A stretch of DNA of 6,693 nt, taken from Gammaproteobacteria bacterium. GTDB taxonomy: Bacteria; Pseudomonadota; Gammaproteobacteria; Pseudomonadales; Pseudohongiellaceae. Both the position numbers and the translations under genes were made by a program. Location of the stretch: positions 1-6,693 of the forward strand of contig PWQG01000305.1 in assembly GCA_003556835.1 (NCBI GenBank). The letters are read 5' to 3'. Position 1 is the stretch's first letter. Each line of letters starts with the position of its first letter. The notes beneath the pieces were generated by a model. The model searched no databases. It was given only the letters and a program-made list of their open reading frames with translations, and had not been told where the DNA came from. Positions 1 to 6,344 of the stretch are shown in pieces.

Positions 1-208
1 GTCCGCGGTCTATTCCCCGTCCGACTTCGCCTTCCCGCATGACGCCATCATCGCCGAGAGCACACCCAACACGGAGATGGCACTGGTGGCGGACCTGGAC
101 CTGGACAAGCTGGTCCAGGTCCGCCATGAAGGTTCGGTGACCAATGCCCGCGACCGGCGTGATGACCTCTATGAAGTGCGCTGGAAGGGACCCCGGGAAA
201 GCTCCTGA
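1..208 (+). CDS. Carbon-nitrogen hydrolase (nitrilase superfamily), C-terminal fragment
   Basis: This is an open frame from base 2 to the TGA at 206-208, giving the last 68 residues of a protein that starts before the window. The segment reads YSPSDFAFPHDAIIAES, then TPNTEMALVADLDLDKL, then GSVTNARDRRDDLYEVRW. It resembles the C-terminal end of nitrilase-superfamily amidohydrolases, which cleave C-N bonds in amides or nitriles with a Glu-Lys-Cys triad. That triad would lie upstream and is not visible here. From memory, the closest match is the subgroup in which this domain follows an N-terminal GNAT acetyltransferase domain, but the fusion cannot be confirmed from this tail. The gene converges on the alpha/beta hydrolase with a 9-bp gap. 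The family call is fairly secure, the substrate is unknown, and the fusion is inference. Confidence 0.75.
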   Translation, partial: SAVYSPSDFAFPHDAIIAESTPNTEMALVADLDLDKLVQVRHEGSVTNARDRRDDLYEVRWKGPRESS

Positions 209-222
209 GACAAAGGCTCAGG
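204..222. terminator. Small inverted repeat spanning both convergent stop codons
   Basis: CCTGAG (204-209) and CTCAGG (217-222) form a perfect 6-bp stem around a 7-base loop. The TGA of the left gene (206-208) and the TGA of the right gene (218-220 on the minus strand) both fall inside the stem. An outer CCCGG (192-196) could also pair with CCGGG (224-228) across an uneven internal loop. There is no T-run on either side, so it is not a classic intrinsic terminator. It may slow polymerase or protect the 3' ends of both messages. Confidence 0.35.
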
Positions 223-1069
223 TCCGGGAATTAGCAAAATCCCGGACCAACCCGGCCACCAGCTCCGGCGATTCCAGCGGCAACAGGTGACCCTGGTCAC
301 GCACTTCGTGGAATTGGTGGTCCGGTGCCAGTTGCTGCCAGCGCTTCCAGACTTCCGGGCGCAACGTCGTGCTTTCCCTGCCACGTATACCCAACACCGG
401 CAGATCCCGGCATTGTCGCAGCAATGGCTCATGATTGCCGATGGTCAGGTAGATCTGGGCCTCCCATTCCTTGCTGAAGGTCAGGGTCCGCCCGCCGGCA
501 TCGTCCGGCTGGGTACCGTGCAGGACATATTCCCACAAAACCAGATCCGGAATACGTGAAAACACAGGCTTCGACCGGTAGTAAGCATACACTTCTTCAA
601 GCGATTGCCAACGATCGCGCCGCTGCAGGGTGCGTGCCACCAGCGGTATACGATAGGGCCCCAGGCGGCGAAAGAGCTGCAATAACAATCGGTTTCGCCC
701 CGACAGGAAGGCGGGCTCGATCAAGATCAAAGCCTTGAACAGCTCCGGTCGCCTGGCCGCAGCCAACAGAGTGACAAACGCGCCCAGGGAGTGACCCACG
801 GCAACCACCGGCTCACTGTCCTCGCGCTCCCTGTCCTGCTCCAGGGCCTGCAACAGGTCATTGGCAAGCACGGACCATTCTTTCAGTTCAAGGGGATCGT
901 GAGGCGGATGCCAGAGAGGGCGGCCCGGCGCCGACACCACGCGAAAATCCCGAGTCAGGGGCGACAGGAACTGTCCGTAGGTCGCCGGTGGATAGCCATT
1001 GGCATGCGCAAAATGCAGGGTCTGTCCCTCGCCACCGAACATATGCAGTCGATTCTCCAGTGCTGACAT
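218..1069 (-). CDS. Alpha/beta hydrolase, HANG-motif subgroup
   Basis: This 283-residue protein has the alpha/beta hydrolase fold. The HANG motif at residues 22-25 lies in the oxyanion-loop position. GHSLGA at 92-97 is the nucleophile elbow with Ser94, and GHLLPLE near the C-terminus supplies the probable catalytic His261. The residues between about 120 and 215 are probably the lid over the active site. The acid is less clear: Glu118 (LIEP, after strand 6) and Glu232 (RGRES, after strand 7) are both candidates. There is no signal peptide, so it is probably cytoplasmic. The start ATG at 1067-1069 is supported by GGGAG at 1077-1081, 7 bases upstream. The gene is divergent from rlmKL and convergent with the nitrilase-family gene. 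Substrate is unknown; relatives act as esterases, lactonases or epoxide hydrolases. Confidence 0.85.
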   Translation of the reverse strand: MSALENRLHMFGGEGQTLHFAHANGYPPATYGQFLSPLTRDFRVVSAPGRPLWHPPHDPLELKEWSVLANDLLQALEQDREREDSEPVVAVGHSLGAFVTLLAAARRPELFKALILIEPAFLSGRNRLLLQLFRRLGPYRIPLVARTLQRRDRWQSLEEVYAYYRSKPVFSRIPDLVLWEYVLHGTQPDDAGGRTLTFSKEWEAQIYLTIGNHEPLLRQCRDLPVLGIRGRESTTLRPEVWKRWQQLAPDHQFHEVRDQGHLLPLESPELVAGLVRDFANSRT

Positions 1070-1076
1070 CTTCAGT

Positions 1077-1083
1077 CTCCCTC
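1077..1083 (-). promoter_or_regulatory. Ribosome binding site of the alpha/beta hydrolase
   Basis: On the minus strand the sequence GAGGGAG lies 7 bases upstream of the ATG at 1067-1069. This is a near-ideal Shine-Dalgarno placement and fixes that start. Confidence 0.7.
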
Positions 1084-1100
1084 AACTACCCGTATGGTCC

Positions 1101-1129
1101 ACTATAGCGCAGCCCCGTTGCCCTGTCCC
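1101..1129 (-). promoter_or_regulatory. Candidate sigma-70 promoter for the alpha/beta hydrolase
   Basis: On the minus strand, TATAGT (1101-1106) matches the -10 consensus at five of six bases. GGGACA (1124-1129) matches the -35 consensus at four of six, with a 17-bp spacer. Transcription would begin near 1094, leaving a leader of about 25 bases that contains the ribosome binding site. The spacing is right but the -35 is weak. Confidence 0.35.
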
Positions 1130-1140
1130 GAGGAACCCGC

Positions 1141-1188
1141 CCTGTCCCGCAGGGCCGCATTCGTATTATCATTGCGCTTTTGTCGGAG
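1141..1188 (+). promoter_or_regulatory. Candidate weak promoter and ribosome binding site for rlmKL
   Basis: TATTAT at 1164-1169 could be a -10 box, but the matching -35 position (1141-1146, CCTGTC) agrees poorly with consensus. GGAG at 1185-1188 is the only Shine-Dalgarno-like string before the chosen ATG. Its 13-base spacing is longer than usual, so translation initiation may be modest. The 132-bp gap between the two divergent genes holds no other structure that I can see. Confidence 0.25.
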
Positions 1189-1201
1189 TCCCCTTCCTGT
1201 C

Positions 1202-3403
1202 ATGACCTACAGCCACAAACCGGACACCAAGCGGGACTTTTTTGTCAGTTGCGCCAAAGGCCTCGAGCCACTGCTACAGGACGAACTGCAGGCCTGCGGC
1301 ATCAGCAGCATGCGCCAGACCGTTGCCGGCCTGTATTTTTCCGGGAGCCTGGAAAGCGCCTATCGGCTCTGTGTTTTCTCGCGCCTGGCCAATCGTGTGA
1401 TCTGCCTGATCGCCAGCGGCCCGGCCCGTGATGCCGATGAAGTCTACCAGCTGGTGCGCTCACTGGACTGGCGCCAGCATATGCGCCATGACCAGACCCT
1501 GGCCGTGCGCAGCTCCGGCACCACGGCACAGCTGAATCACACCCGTTTCACCGCGCAGAAGGTCAAGGACGCAGTGGTCGATCAGTTCCTGGAAGCCGGC
1601 GAGCCACGCCCCTCGGTGTCACGCGACGAACCCGACCTGCTGATTCACGCTGTGCTGCGCAAGGGCGATCTGATCCTGGGCATCGACCTGGTGGGCAGCA
1701 GCCTGCACCGGCGCCACTATCGCCAGGAGCAGGGTGTGGCGCCGCTCAAGGAAACCCTGGCGGCCGCCGTGCTGATCCGGGCCGGTTGGCCCGAGAGGAT
1801 GAATGATCCAGCTCCCCTGCTCTACGATCCCCTATGTGGCAGCGGCACCCTGCTGATCGAAGCCATGCTCATGGGGCTTGATATCGCCCCTGGCCTGCTG
1901 CGGGAAAAGAAGCTGTCCGGCTGGCTGCAGCACCAGAACGAGCGCATGCAGGCGATACTGACCGAGGCGGAGCAACGGCGCGAGGCTGGCCGGAACTGGC
2001 CCGGGCGCGCCCTGGGTTGTGATATCGAGCGCGACAGTCTGCAAAAAGCCCGTCGCAATGCCGAACGCGCCGGGCTCTACGACCAGATCGACTTTGAATA
2101 CACGCCCCTGGACAAGGCCCGGGCACCGGAAGGCACCAGCCTGCTGATCTGCAATCCGCCCTATGCTGAACGCCTGGGGGATGAACCCGAAGCCCTGGCC
2201 CTGTACCAGGAGCTCGGCCAATTGCTGCGGCAACAGCCACCCGGAACGCAGGCGGCTGTATTGACCGCGCGCCCGGAGTGGGGCCGGCTGCTGGGGGTAC
2301 ACAGTCATCGACAGTACGCGCTGTTCAACGGTGCCATACCCGTCACACTGCTCTGTTTCCAGATCAGCGACGAAACCATTTATCGTCAGCAGCGCTCATC
2401 GGATGCATTGCCCCAACCCGGGCGCATCGATCCAGCCTCACTGGATTCGGGAGCCCGTATGCTCGCCAACCGCCTACGCAAGAACCTGAAGAATATCGGC
2501 CGCTGGGCCCGTCAGCAGGGTCATGAATGTTACCGCCTGTATGATGCCGACATGCCCGAATACGCCTTCGCCATCGACCTCTACGGCTCACAGGTCCACA
2601 TGCAGGAGTACCGGGCACCCAGCACGGTCAGCGAGGAGAATGCCTCCCTGCGGCGACGTCAGGCGATCGAGGCGGTGATGGCGGTGCTCGAGCTGCCCGC
2701 CGATGCCATCAGCCTGAAAATGCGTCAGCGGCAGCGCGGCAAGGATCAGTATGAGTCACTATCGCGGGACGGCGAGAACCTTGTTGTGCATGAAGGCCCA
2801 GCACGGCTGAAAGTAAACCTGTGGCGCTATCTAGACACCGGCCTGTTTCTGGACCATCGCCCAACGCGCCGCTATATCGGAGAGCATGCCCGGGGCAAAC
2901 GCTTTCTGAACCTGTTCTGCTACACGGGTGCGGCGACGGTGCAGGCTGCCCTGGGAGGCGCCCGGGAATCACTGAGCATCGACCTGTCCAACACCTACCT
3001 GGACTGGGCCCGCGAAAACCTGGCCCTCAATGACATCGACGGCAAGCAACACCGCCTGCTCCGGGCCGATTGCCTGGCCTACCTGCAGAAAGCCGCCAGC
3101 AGCGGCCGGGAAAGCTTCGATCTGATTTTCCTGGATCCCCCCACCTTCTCCAACTCTAAGAGCACGGAGCAGACCCTGGACATCCAGCGCGATCATGCCG
3201 AACTGATCGAACAATGTATGAAACTGCTCACGCCGGAGGGTCTGCTGATCTTCTCCACCAATCGCCGCCGGTTCCAGCTGGACGAGTCCGTGCAGAAGCA
3301 GTACCGCACGGAAGACTTCAGCCGGGCGAGTATCGATCGGGATTTCGCCCGTAACCCGGACATTCACCAGGCGTGGCTGATCCGGCACCGCACAAGCGAT
3401 TGA
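1202..3403 (+). CDS. rlmL: Bifunctional 23S rRNA methyltransferase RlmKL
   Basis: This 733-residue protein aligns in layout with E. coli RlmKL (702 residues), which makes m2G2445 and m7G2069 in helix 74 of 23S rRNA using S-adenosylmethionine. The N-terminal half has a THUMP-type RNA-binding region (about 55-165), then the RlmL methyltransferase with DPLCGSGT at 209-216 and the base-flipping motif NPPY at 318-321. The C-terminal half is the RlmK methyltransferase, with NLFCYTGAATVQAALGGA (about 570-587) for cofactor binding and DPPTFSNSK at 645-653. Both catalytic halves look intact. The frame is open upstream to an ATG at 1094, but those 36 extra residues are Pro/Arg-rich and unlike the family. 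The start at 1202 (MTYSHKPDTKRDFFVSCAKG) matches the expected N-terminus. It is transcribed alone, with a divergent gene before it and a convergent gene after it. Confidence 0.96.
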   Translation: MTYSHKPDTKRDFFVSCAKGLEPLLQDELQACGISSMRQTVAGLYFSGSLESAYRLCVFSRLANRVICLIASGPARDADEVYQLVRSLDWRQHMRHDQTLAVRSSGTTAQLNHTRFTAQKVKDAVVDQFLEAGEPRPSVSRDEPDLLIHAVLRKGDLILGIDLVGSSLHRRHYRQEQGVAPLKETLAAAVLIRAGWPERMNDPAPLLYDPLCGSGTLLIEAMLMGLDIAPGLLREKKLSGWLQHQNERMQAILTEAEQRREAGRNWPGRALGCDIERDSLQKARRNAERAGLYDQIDFEYTPLDKARAPEGTSLLICNPPYAERLGDEPEALALYQELGQLLRQQPPGTQAAVLTARPEWGRLLGVHSHRQYALFNGAIPVTLLCFQISDETIYRQQRSSDALPQPGRIDPASLDSGARMLANRLRKNLKNIGRWARQQGHECYRLYDADMPEYAFAIDLYGSQVHMQEYRAPSTVSEENASLRRRQAIEAVMAVLELPADAISLKMRQRQRGKDQYESLSRDGENLVVHEGPARLKVNLWRYLDTGLFLDHRPTRRYIGEHARGKRFLNLFCYTGAATVQAALGGARESLSIDLSNTYLDWARENLALNDIDGKQHRLLRADCLAYLQKAASSGRESFDLIFLDPPTFSNSKSTEQTLDIQRDHAELIEQCMKLLTPEGLLIFSTNRRRFQLDESVQKQYRTEDFSRASIDRDFARNPDIHQAWLIRHRTSD

Positions 3404-3418
3404 GGCAGTCTGGAAGCG

Positions 3419-3441
3419 GGCCCTGAAATATCTTCAGGGCC
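3419..3441. terminator. Perfect hairpin at the rlmKL / BCCT convergent junction
   Basis: GGCCCTGAA (3419-3427) and TTCAGGGCC (3433-3441) are exact reverse complements around a 5-base loop, ATATC. The hairpin begins 15 bases after the rlmKL stop and covers the transporter's TGA (3434-3436, minus strand). The stem is strong, but neither strand has a following T-run. It is a plausible bidirectional stop or 3'-end stabiliser rather than a textbook intrinsic terminator. Confidence 0.55.
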
Positions 3442-5065
3442 GATCTTCCTCCTCACGCACAATCGGCGCCTGCTCATCCTTGGCTTGTGAAGGGATTGAT
3501 CCCATGGGACCGATCGGCGGCACCTTGCCCGCAGCCAGCTCCCTGAGATCGTAGCCCATGTAATCGGCGTGCATGGCCCGCTCCATGGCAATCGCCATGA
3601 ACACCAGCAGGACACAGAAGGGGAAACCGAGCGTGGTAACCACATTTTGCAGGGCCCCCAGGCCACCGGCGAGCATCAGCGTACCTGCCACCGCACCGAG
3701 CAGCAGTGTCCAGAAGATACGCTGCCCCACTTTGCTGGGTTGATCATCACGACGCGACAACAGGTCCACCACCAATGCCGCAGAATCCGCCGAGGTGGTA
3801 AGGAACACGATGATCACCACAATGCTCAGCGCCGAGGTCAGCATGGACCAGGGAAAGTTTTCCAGGAAACTGAACAGTGCCACCGGCACATCCGCTGCGA
3901 CAGCGGCCGACAGGTTGACACCCTGATTCAATTCCAGATCCATGCCGGCGAGACCAAAAACCGAGAACCAGACCACTGTAAACAGCAACGGAGCCCCCAG
4001 GGCACCGGTCACGAACTGGCGTATGGTGCGTCCCTTGGAAATACGCGCGATGAAGATACCGACATAGGGGGCCCAGGATATCGTCCAGGCCCAATAGAAC
4101 ACGGTCCAGTTACGCTGCCAGCTTGTGCCTTCGAATGCCTCCGTCCAGAAGGCCATCCAGGGCAGGTTCTGCATATAATTGCCAACGTTCTGGACCATTC
4201 CCGTGGTGATGAACAGGGTGGGTCCGGTGACCCAGATGAACAGCATGACCAGCAATGCTATGACGATGTTGAACTGGGACAGACGCTTGATGCCCCGATC
4301 CAGACCAAGCGCCACGGAAATGGTGGCAATCATGGTGATGACAACCACTATGAGGATCTGTGAGAACTGACTGACCGGCACTCCGAACACATAGTTCAGG
4401 CCACTGTTGAGCTGCAATGTGGCCAGCCCCACCGAGACGGCCACGCCGAACAGGGTACCCACCAGGGCAATGATATCGATGGTCCAGCCGATGGGACCAA
4501 AAATACGATCACCGAGAACGGTATAGAAGATACTGCTGATGCGCATCGGCAGGCCATGTCGATAGGTGAAATAACCGATGGCCAACGCTGGCATGGTAAA
4601 TATCGTCCAGGTATGCAGTCCGAAGTGATAAAGCGAGATGTTCATCGCATGGCTGGCTGCATCCACGCTGCCTGGTTCCACACCCTCCAGCGGCGGATTG
4701 GCAAAGTGGGACATCGGTTCGGCCACACCCCAGAACATGAGAATGGTGCCGATACCGGCGGCAAAGAGCATGGCGAACCAGGTCAGCGTCGGATATTCCG
4801 GCTGGGCATCATCCGGGCCCAGGCGGATGGTCCCGTAGCGGCTCAAGGCCACCCAGATCAGAAAGCCCAGCAGGCCGGTCACACTGAGTATGTAAAACCA
4901 GCCGAAATTCACATAGGTGAAGGCACTGAGTGTTTCAAAGAAACTGGCGACAGGCCCGCTGAAGGGAATGGCAACAAGCACAAAAGCGACCACGATGGCC
5001 GCTGAAATGAAGAATATCTGAGGAATGGCACTGAGACCCAGGCGTCTACCGAGTTTCTCGAACAT
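3434..5065 (-). CDS. BCCT-family (betaine/choline/carnitine) transporter
   Basis: This 543-residue inner-membrane carrier has about twelve hydrophobic segments (roughly 14-36 through 475-494). Members take up quaternary ammonium or related solutes, usually driven by Na+ or H+. Family marks are AAGIGTILMFWGVAEP (102-117, the TM3 glycine stretch), the signature region NWTVFYWAWTISWAPYVG (319-336) followed by IFIARISKGRTIR, and TTSADSAA (423-430). The TM3 stretch ends in Gly106, not the Asp usual in choline-type BetT carriers. Relative to BetP, the aromatic box appears as Phe148, Trp153, Phe156 and Thr328 instead of Trp, Trp, Tyr, Trp. The C-tail is short (about 50 residues, acidic at the end). 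The ATG at 5063-5065 is preceded by AAGGG 8 bases upstream. The family is certain; the solute is not. Confidence 0.95.
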   Translation of the reverse strand: MFEKLGRRLGLSAIPQIFFISAAIVVAFVLVAIPFSGPVASFFETLSAFTYVNFGWFYILSVTGLLGFLIWVALSRYGTIRLGPDDAQPEYPTLTWFAMLFAAGIGTILMFWGVAEPMSHFANPPLEGVEPGSVDAASHAMNISLYHFGLHTWTIFTMPALAIGYFTYRHGLPMRISSIFYTVLGDRIFGPIGWTIDIIALVGTLFGVAVSVGLATLQLNSGLNYVFGVPVSQFSQILIVVVITMIATISVALGLDRGIKRLSQFNIVIALLVMLFIWVTGPTLFITTGMVQNVGNYMQNLPWMAFWTEAFEGTSWQRNWTVFYWAWTISWAPYVGIFIARISKGRTIRQFVTGALGAPLLFTVVWFSVFGLAGMDLELNQGVNLSAAVAADVPVALFSFLENFPWSMLTSALSIVVIIVFLTTSADSAALVVDLLSRRDDQPSKVGQRIFWTLLLGAVAGTLMLAGGLGALQNVVTTLGFPFCVLLVFMAIAMERAMHADYMGYDLRELAAGKVPPIGPMGSIPSQAKDEQAPIVREEEDRP

Positions 5066-5073
5066 GCTTTAAG

Positions 5074-5078
5074 CCCTT
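5074..5078 (-). promoter_or_regulatory. Ribosome binding site of the BCCT transporter
   Basis: AAGGG on the minus strand lies 8 bases upstream of the ATG at 5063-5065, supporting that start. The 78-bp gap before the gene also holds an A-rich stretch on the coding strand (8 A at 5088-5095) but no convincing -35/-10 pair. The transporter may therefore be read from the upstream oxidoreductase message. Confidence 0.5.
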
Positions 5079-5143
5079 ATTCAGAGATTTTTTTTATTTC
5101 GAGTCCGAGAGTACAGCTTCTCAGGGACGCTTGCACTCCGGAA

Positions 5144-6247
5144 TTAGCGCAGCTCGGCAAGCATGTCCTTGGAAAAAGTGTGAAATTCTTCACTGCGCCC
5201 GGCTTTCACTTTGCGCAACCAGTCCGGGTCCGCCAACAGCCCACGCCCCACGGCCACCAGATCGAATTCGTCTGCGTCCAGTCGTCGCAGCAATTCAGCA
5301 AGATCCGCTGCCCTGGCCTCACCACCCTGATAGGTGGTGACGAACTCTTCATCCAGGCCCACACTACCCACAGTGATGCTCGGCAGGCCGGTGAGCCGAC
5401 GGGTCCAGCCGGCCAGGTTCAGATCCGATCCCGCAAACTCTGGCTCCCAGAATCGCCGGGTGCTGCAATGAAAAATATCCACCCCCGCATCAACCAGGGG
5501 CGTCAACACTTCTTCAAGCTGCTCCGGAGTATCCGCCAGTCGGGCGCTGAATTCCTGTTGCTTCCACTGTGAGAAACGGAAAATGATCGGGAATGATTCG
5601 CCCACCTCGGCACGGATCGCTTCTACAATCTCAGCCGGGAAACGGCTGCGGGCCCTGCGGGAGCCTCCATACTTCTCGGTACGCTGGTTGGTGCCCTCCC
5701 AGAGAAAGGCGTCGATCAGGTAGCCGTGCGCGCCATGCACTTCCAGGGCATCGAATCCGAGGCGCTTGGCATTGGCTCCGGCTTCGGCAAAAGCGCGGAT
5801 GATGGCATCAATCTCTGCTGTATCCAGCGGTTCGAGTACCTGCTTGCCCGGTTTTACCAGGCCCGAAGGAGTGGCTGATGGGAAGTCTGGCCAGGGCCCC
5901 TGACCCGGCTTGCGGATGGGCCCCACATGCCAGAGCTGTGGAGCAATTTTACCGCCGGCCGCATGCACCGCACGAACCACATCCGACCAACCGGCAAGCG
6001 CTTCATCCGAGTGGAAATTGGGGATGGCAGTATCCGAGGAAGCAGCTCGATGGTTGACGGTAGTACCCTCGGTGATGATCAGTCCGACCTCTCCTTCAGC
6101 CCGGCGCCGATAGTAGTCACAGACATCACCACCCGGCACACCGTCAGGCGAAAAGTGCCGCGTCATCGGTGCCATCAGGACACGATTCTTGAGCTCCAGC
6201 TTTGCGTGTTTGAAGGGTCTAAACAGGGCTTCCATATTCTTGTCCAT
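5144..6247 (-). CDS. Old Yellow Enzyme-family NADH:flavin oxidoreductase
   Basis: This 367-residue, single-domain FMN barrel protein probably uses NAD(P)H to reduce activated C=C bonds or similar acceptors. Residues lining the flavin and active site are visible: MAPMTR (25-30, with Thr29 at the flavin-tuning position), QLWHVG (104-109), HGAHGYLIDAFLW (171-183, with His171/His174 as the substrate-binding pair and Tyr176 as likely proton donor), GTNQRTEKYGG (185-195) and Arg224. VGSVG (293-297) and GRGLLADPDW (334-343) form the FMN phosphate site. The length rules out the larger relatives with added Fe-S and FAD domains, such as trimethylamine dehydrogenase or 2,4-dienoyl-CoA reductase. I chose the ATG at 6245-6247 because GGAG lies 6 bases upstream. 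An in-frame ATG at 6274 would add 9 residues without a good ribosome site. The gene lies 78 bp upstream of the transporter on the same strand. Substrate unknown. Confidence 0.92.
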   Translation of the reverse strand: MDKNMEALFRPFKHAKLELKNRVLMAPMTRHFSPDGVPGGDVCDYYRRRAEGEVGLIITEGTTVNHRAASSDTAIPNFHSDEALAGWSDVVRAVHAAGGKIAPQLWHVGPIRKPGQGPWPDFPSATPSGLVKPGKQVLEPLDTAEIDAIIRAFAEAGANAKRLGFDALEVHGAHGYLIDAFLWEGTNQRTEKYGGSRRARSRFPAEIVEAIRAEVGESFPIIFRFSQWKQQEFSARLADTPEQLEEVLTPLVDAGVDIFHCSTRRFWEPEFAGSDLNLAGWTRRLTGLPSITVGSVGLDEEFVTTYQGGEARAADLAELLRRLDADEFDLVAVGRGLLADPDWLRKVKAGRSEEFHTFSKDMLAELR

Positions 6248-6253
6248 TCTGTG

Positions 6254-6257
6254 CTCC
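6254..6257 (-). promoter_or_regulatory. Ribosome binding site deciding the OYE start
   Basis: GGAG on the minus strand, 6 bases before the ATG at 6245-6247, favours that start over the in-frame ATGs at 6272-6274 and 6233-6235. Neither of those has a comparable site. Confidence 0.65.
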
Positions 6258-6287
6258 AAATCGGTCGCTTCCATCTTTCATCACGGC

Positions 6288-6322
6288 AAAAAAAAGGCTG
6301 CCTCCGCAGAGACAGCCTTTTT
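6288..6322 (-). terminator. Intrinsic terminator after the cytochrome-domain gene
   Basis: AAAAAGGCTG (6291-6300) and CAGCCTTTTT (6313-6322) are exact reverse complements. Inside them, CTC (6302-6304) pairs with GAG (6309-6311) across one C-A mismatch, leaving a 4-base loop. On the minus strand the stem is followed by eight T, and it lies 22 bases past the TAA of the cytochrome gene, so it is a textbook rho-independent terminator. On the plus strand it also has a five-T tail and could act both ways. It separates the cytochrome gene from the OYE gene, which implies a promoter for OYE downstream of it. I could not identify one. Confidence 0.9.
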
Positions 6323-6344
6323 ACGGTCTACACGTCAATCAGGA

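Noticed and set aside
1832..2308. A 158-codon minus-strand frame inside rlmKL, with further minus-strand frames at 1869-2240 and 2969-3388
   Set aside because: These are shadows of the strongly conserved rlmKL coding frame and have no recognisable motifs or independent start signals.
3569..4363. A 264-codon open frame on the + strand inside the transporter gene
   Set aside because: It is antisense to the transporter. The product is rich in His, Gln, Gly and Arg with no family resemblance, as expected from the reverse strand of a GC-rich membrane-protein gene.
5088..5095. A run of eight T on the + strand before the transporter, resembling a terminator tail
   Set aside because: No stable stem precedes it on the + strand and no + strand gene ends there. 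On the minus strand it is an A-run in the leader of the transporter.
6248..6274. Longer OYE start at the ATG at 6274
   Set aside because: There is no good Shine-Dalgarno before it, and the nine extra residues are not family-like. The ATG at 6247 has GGAG at 6 bases.
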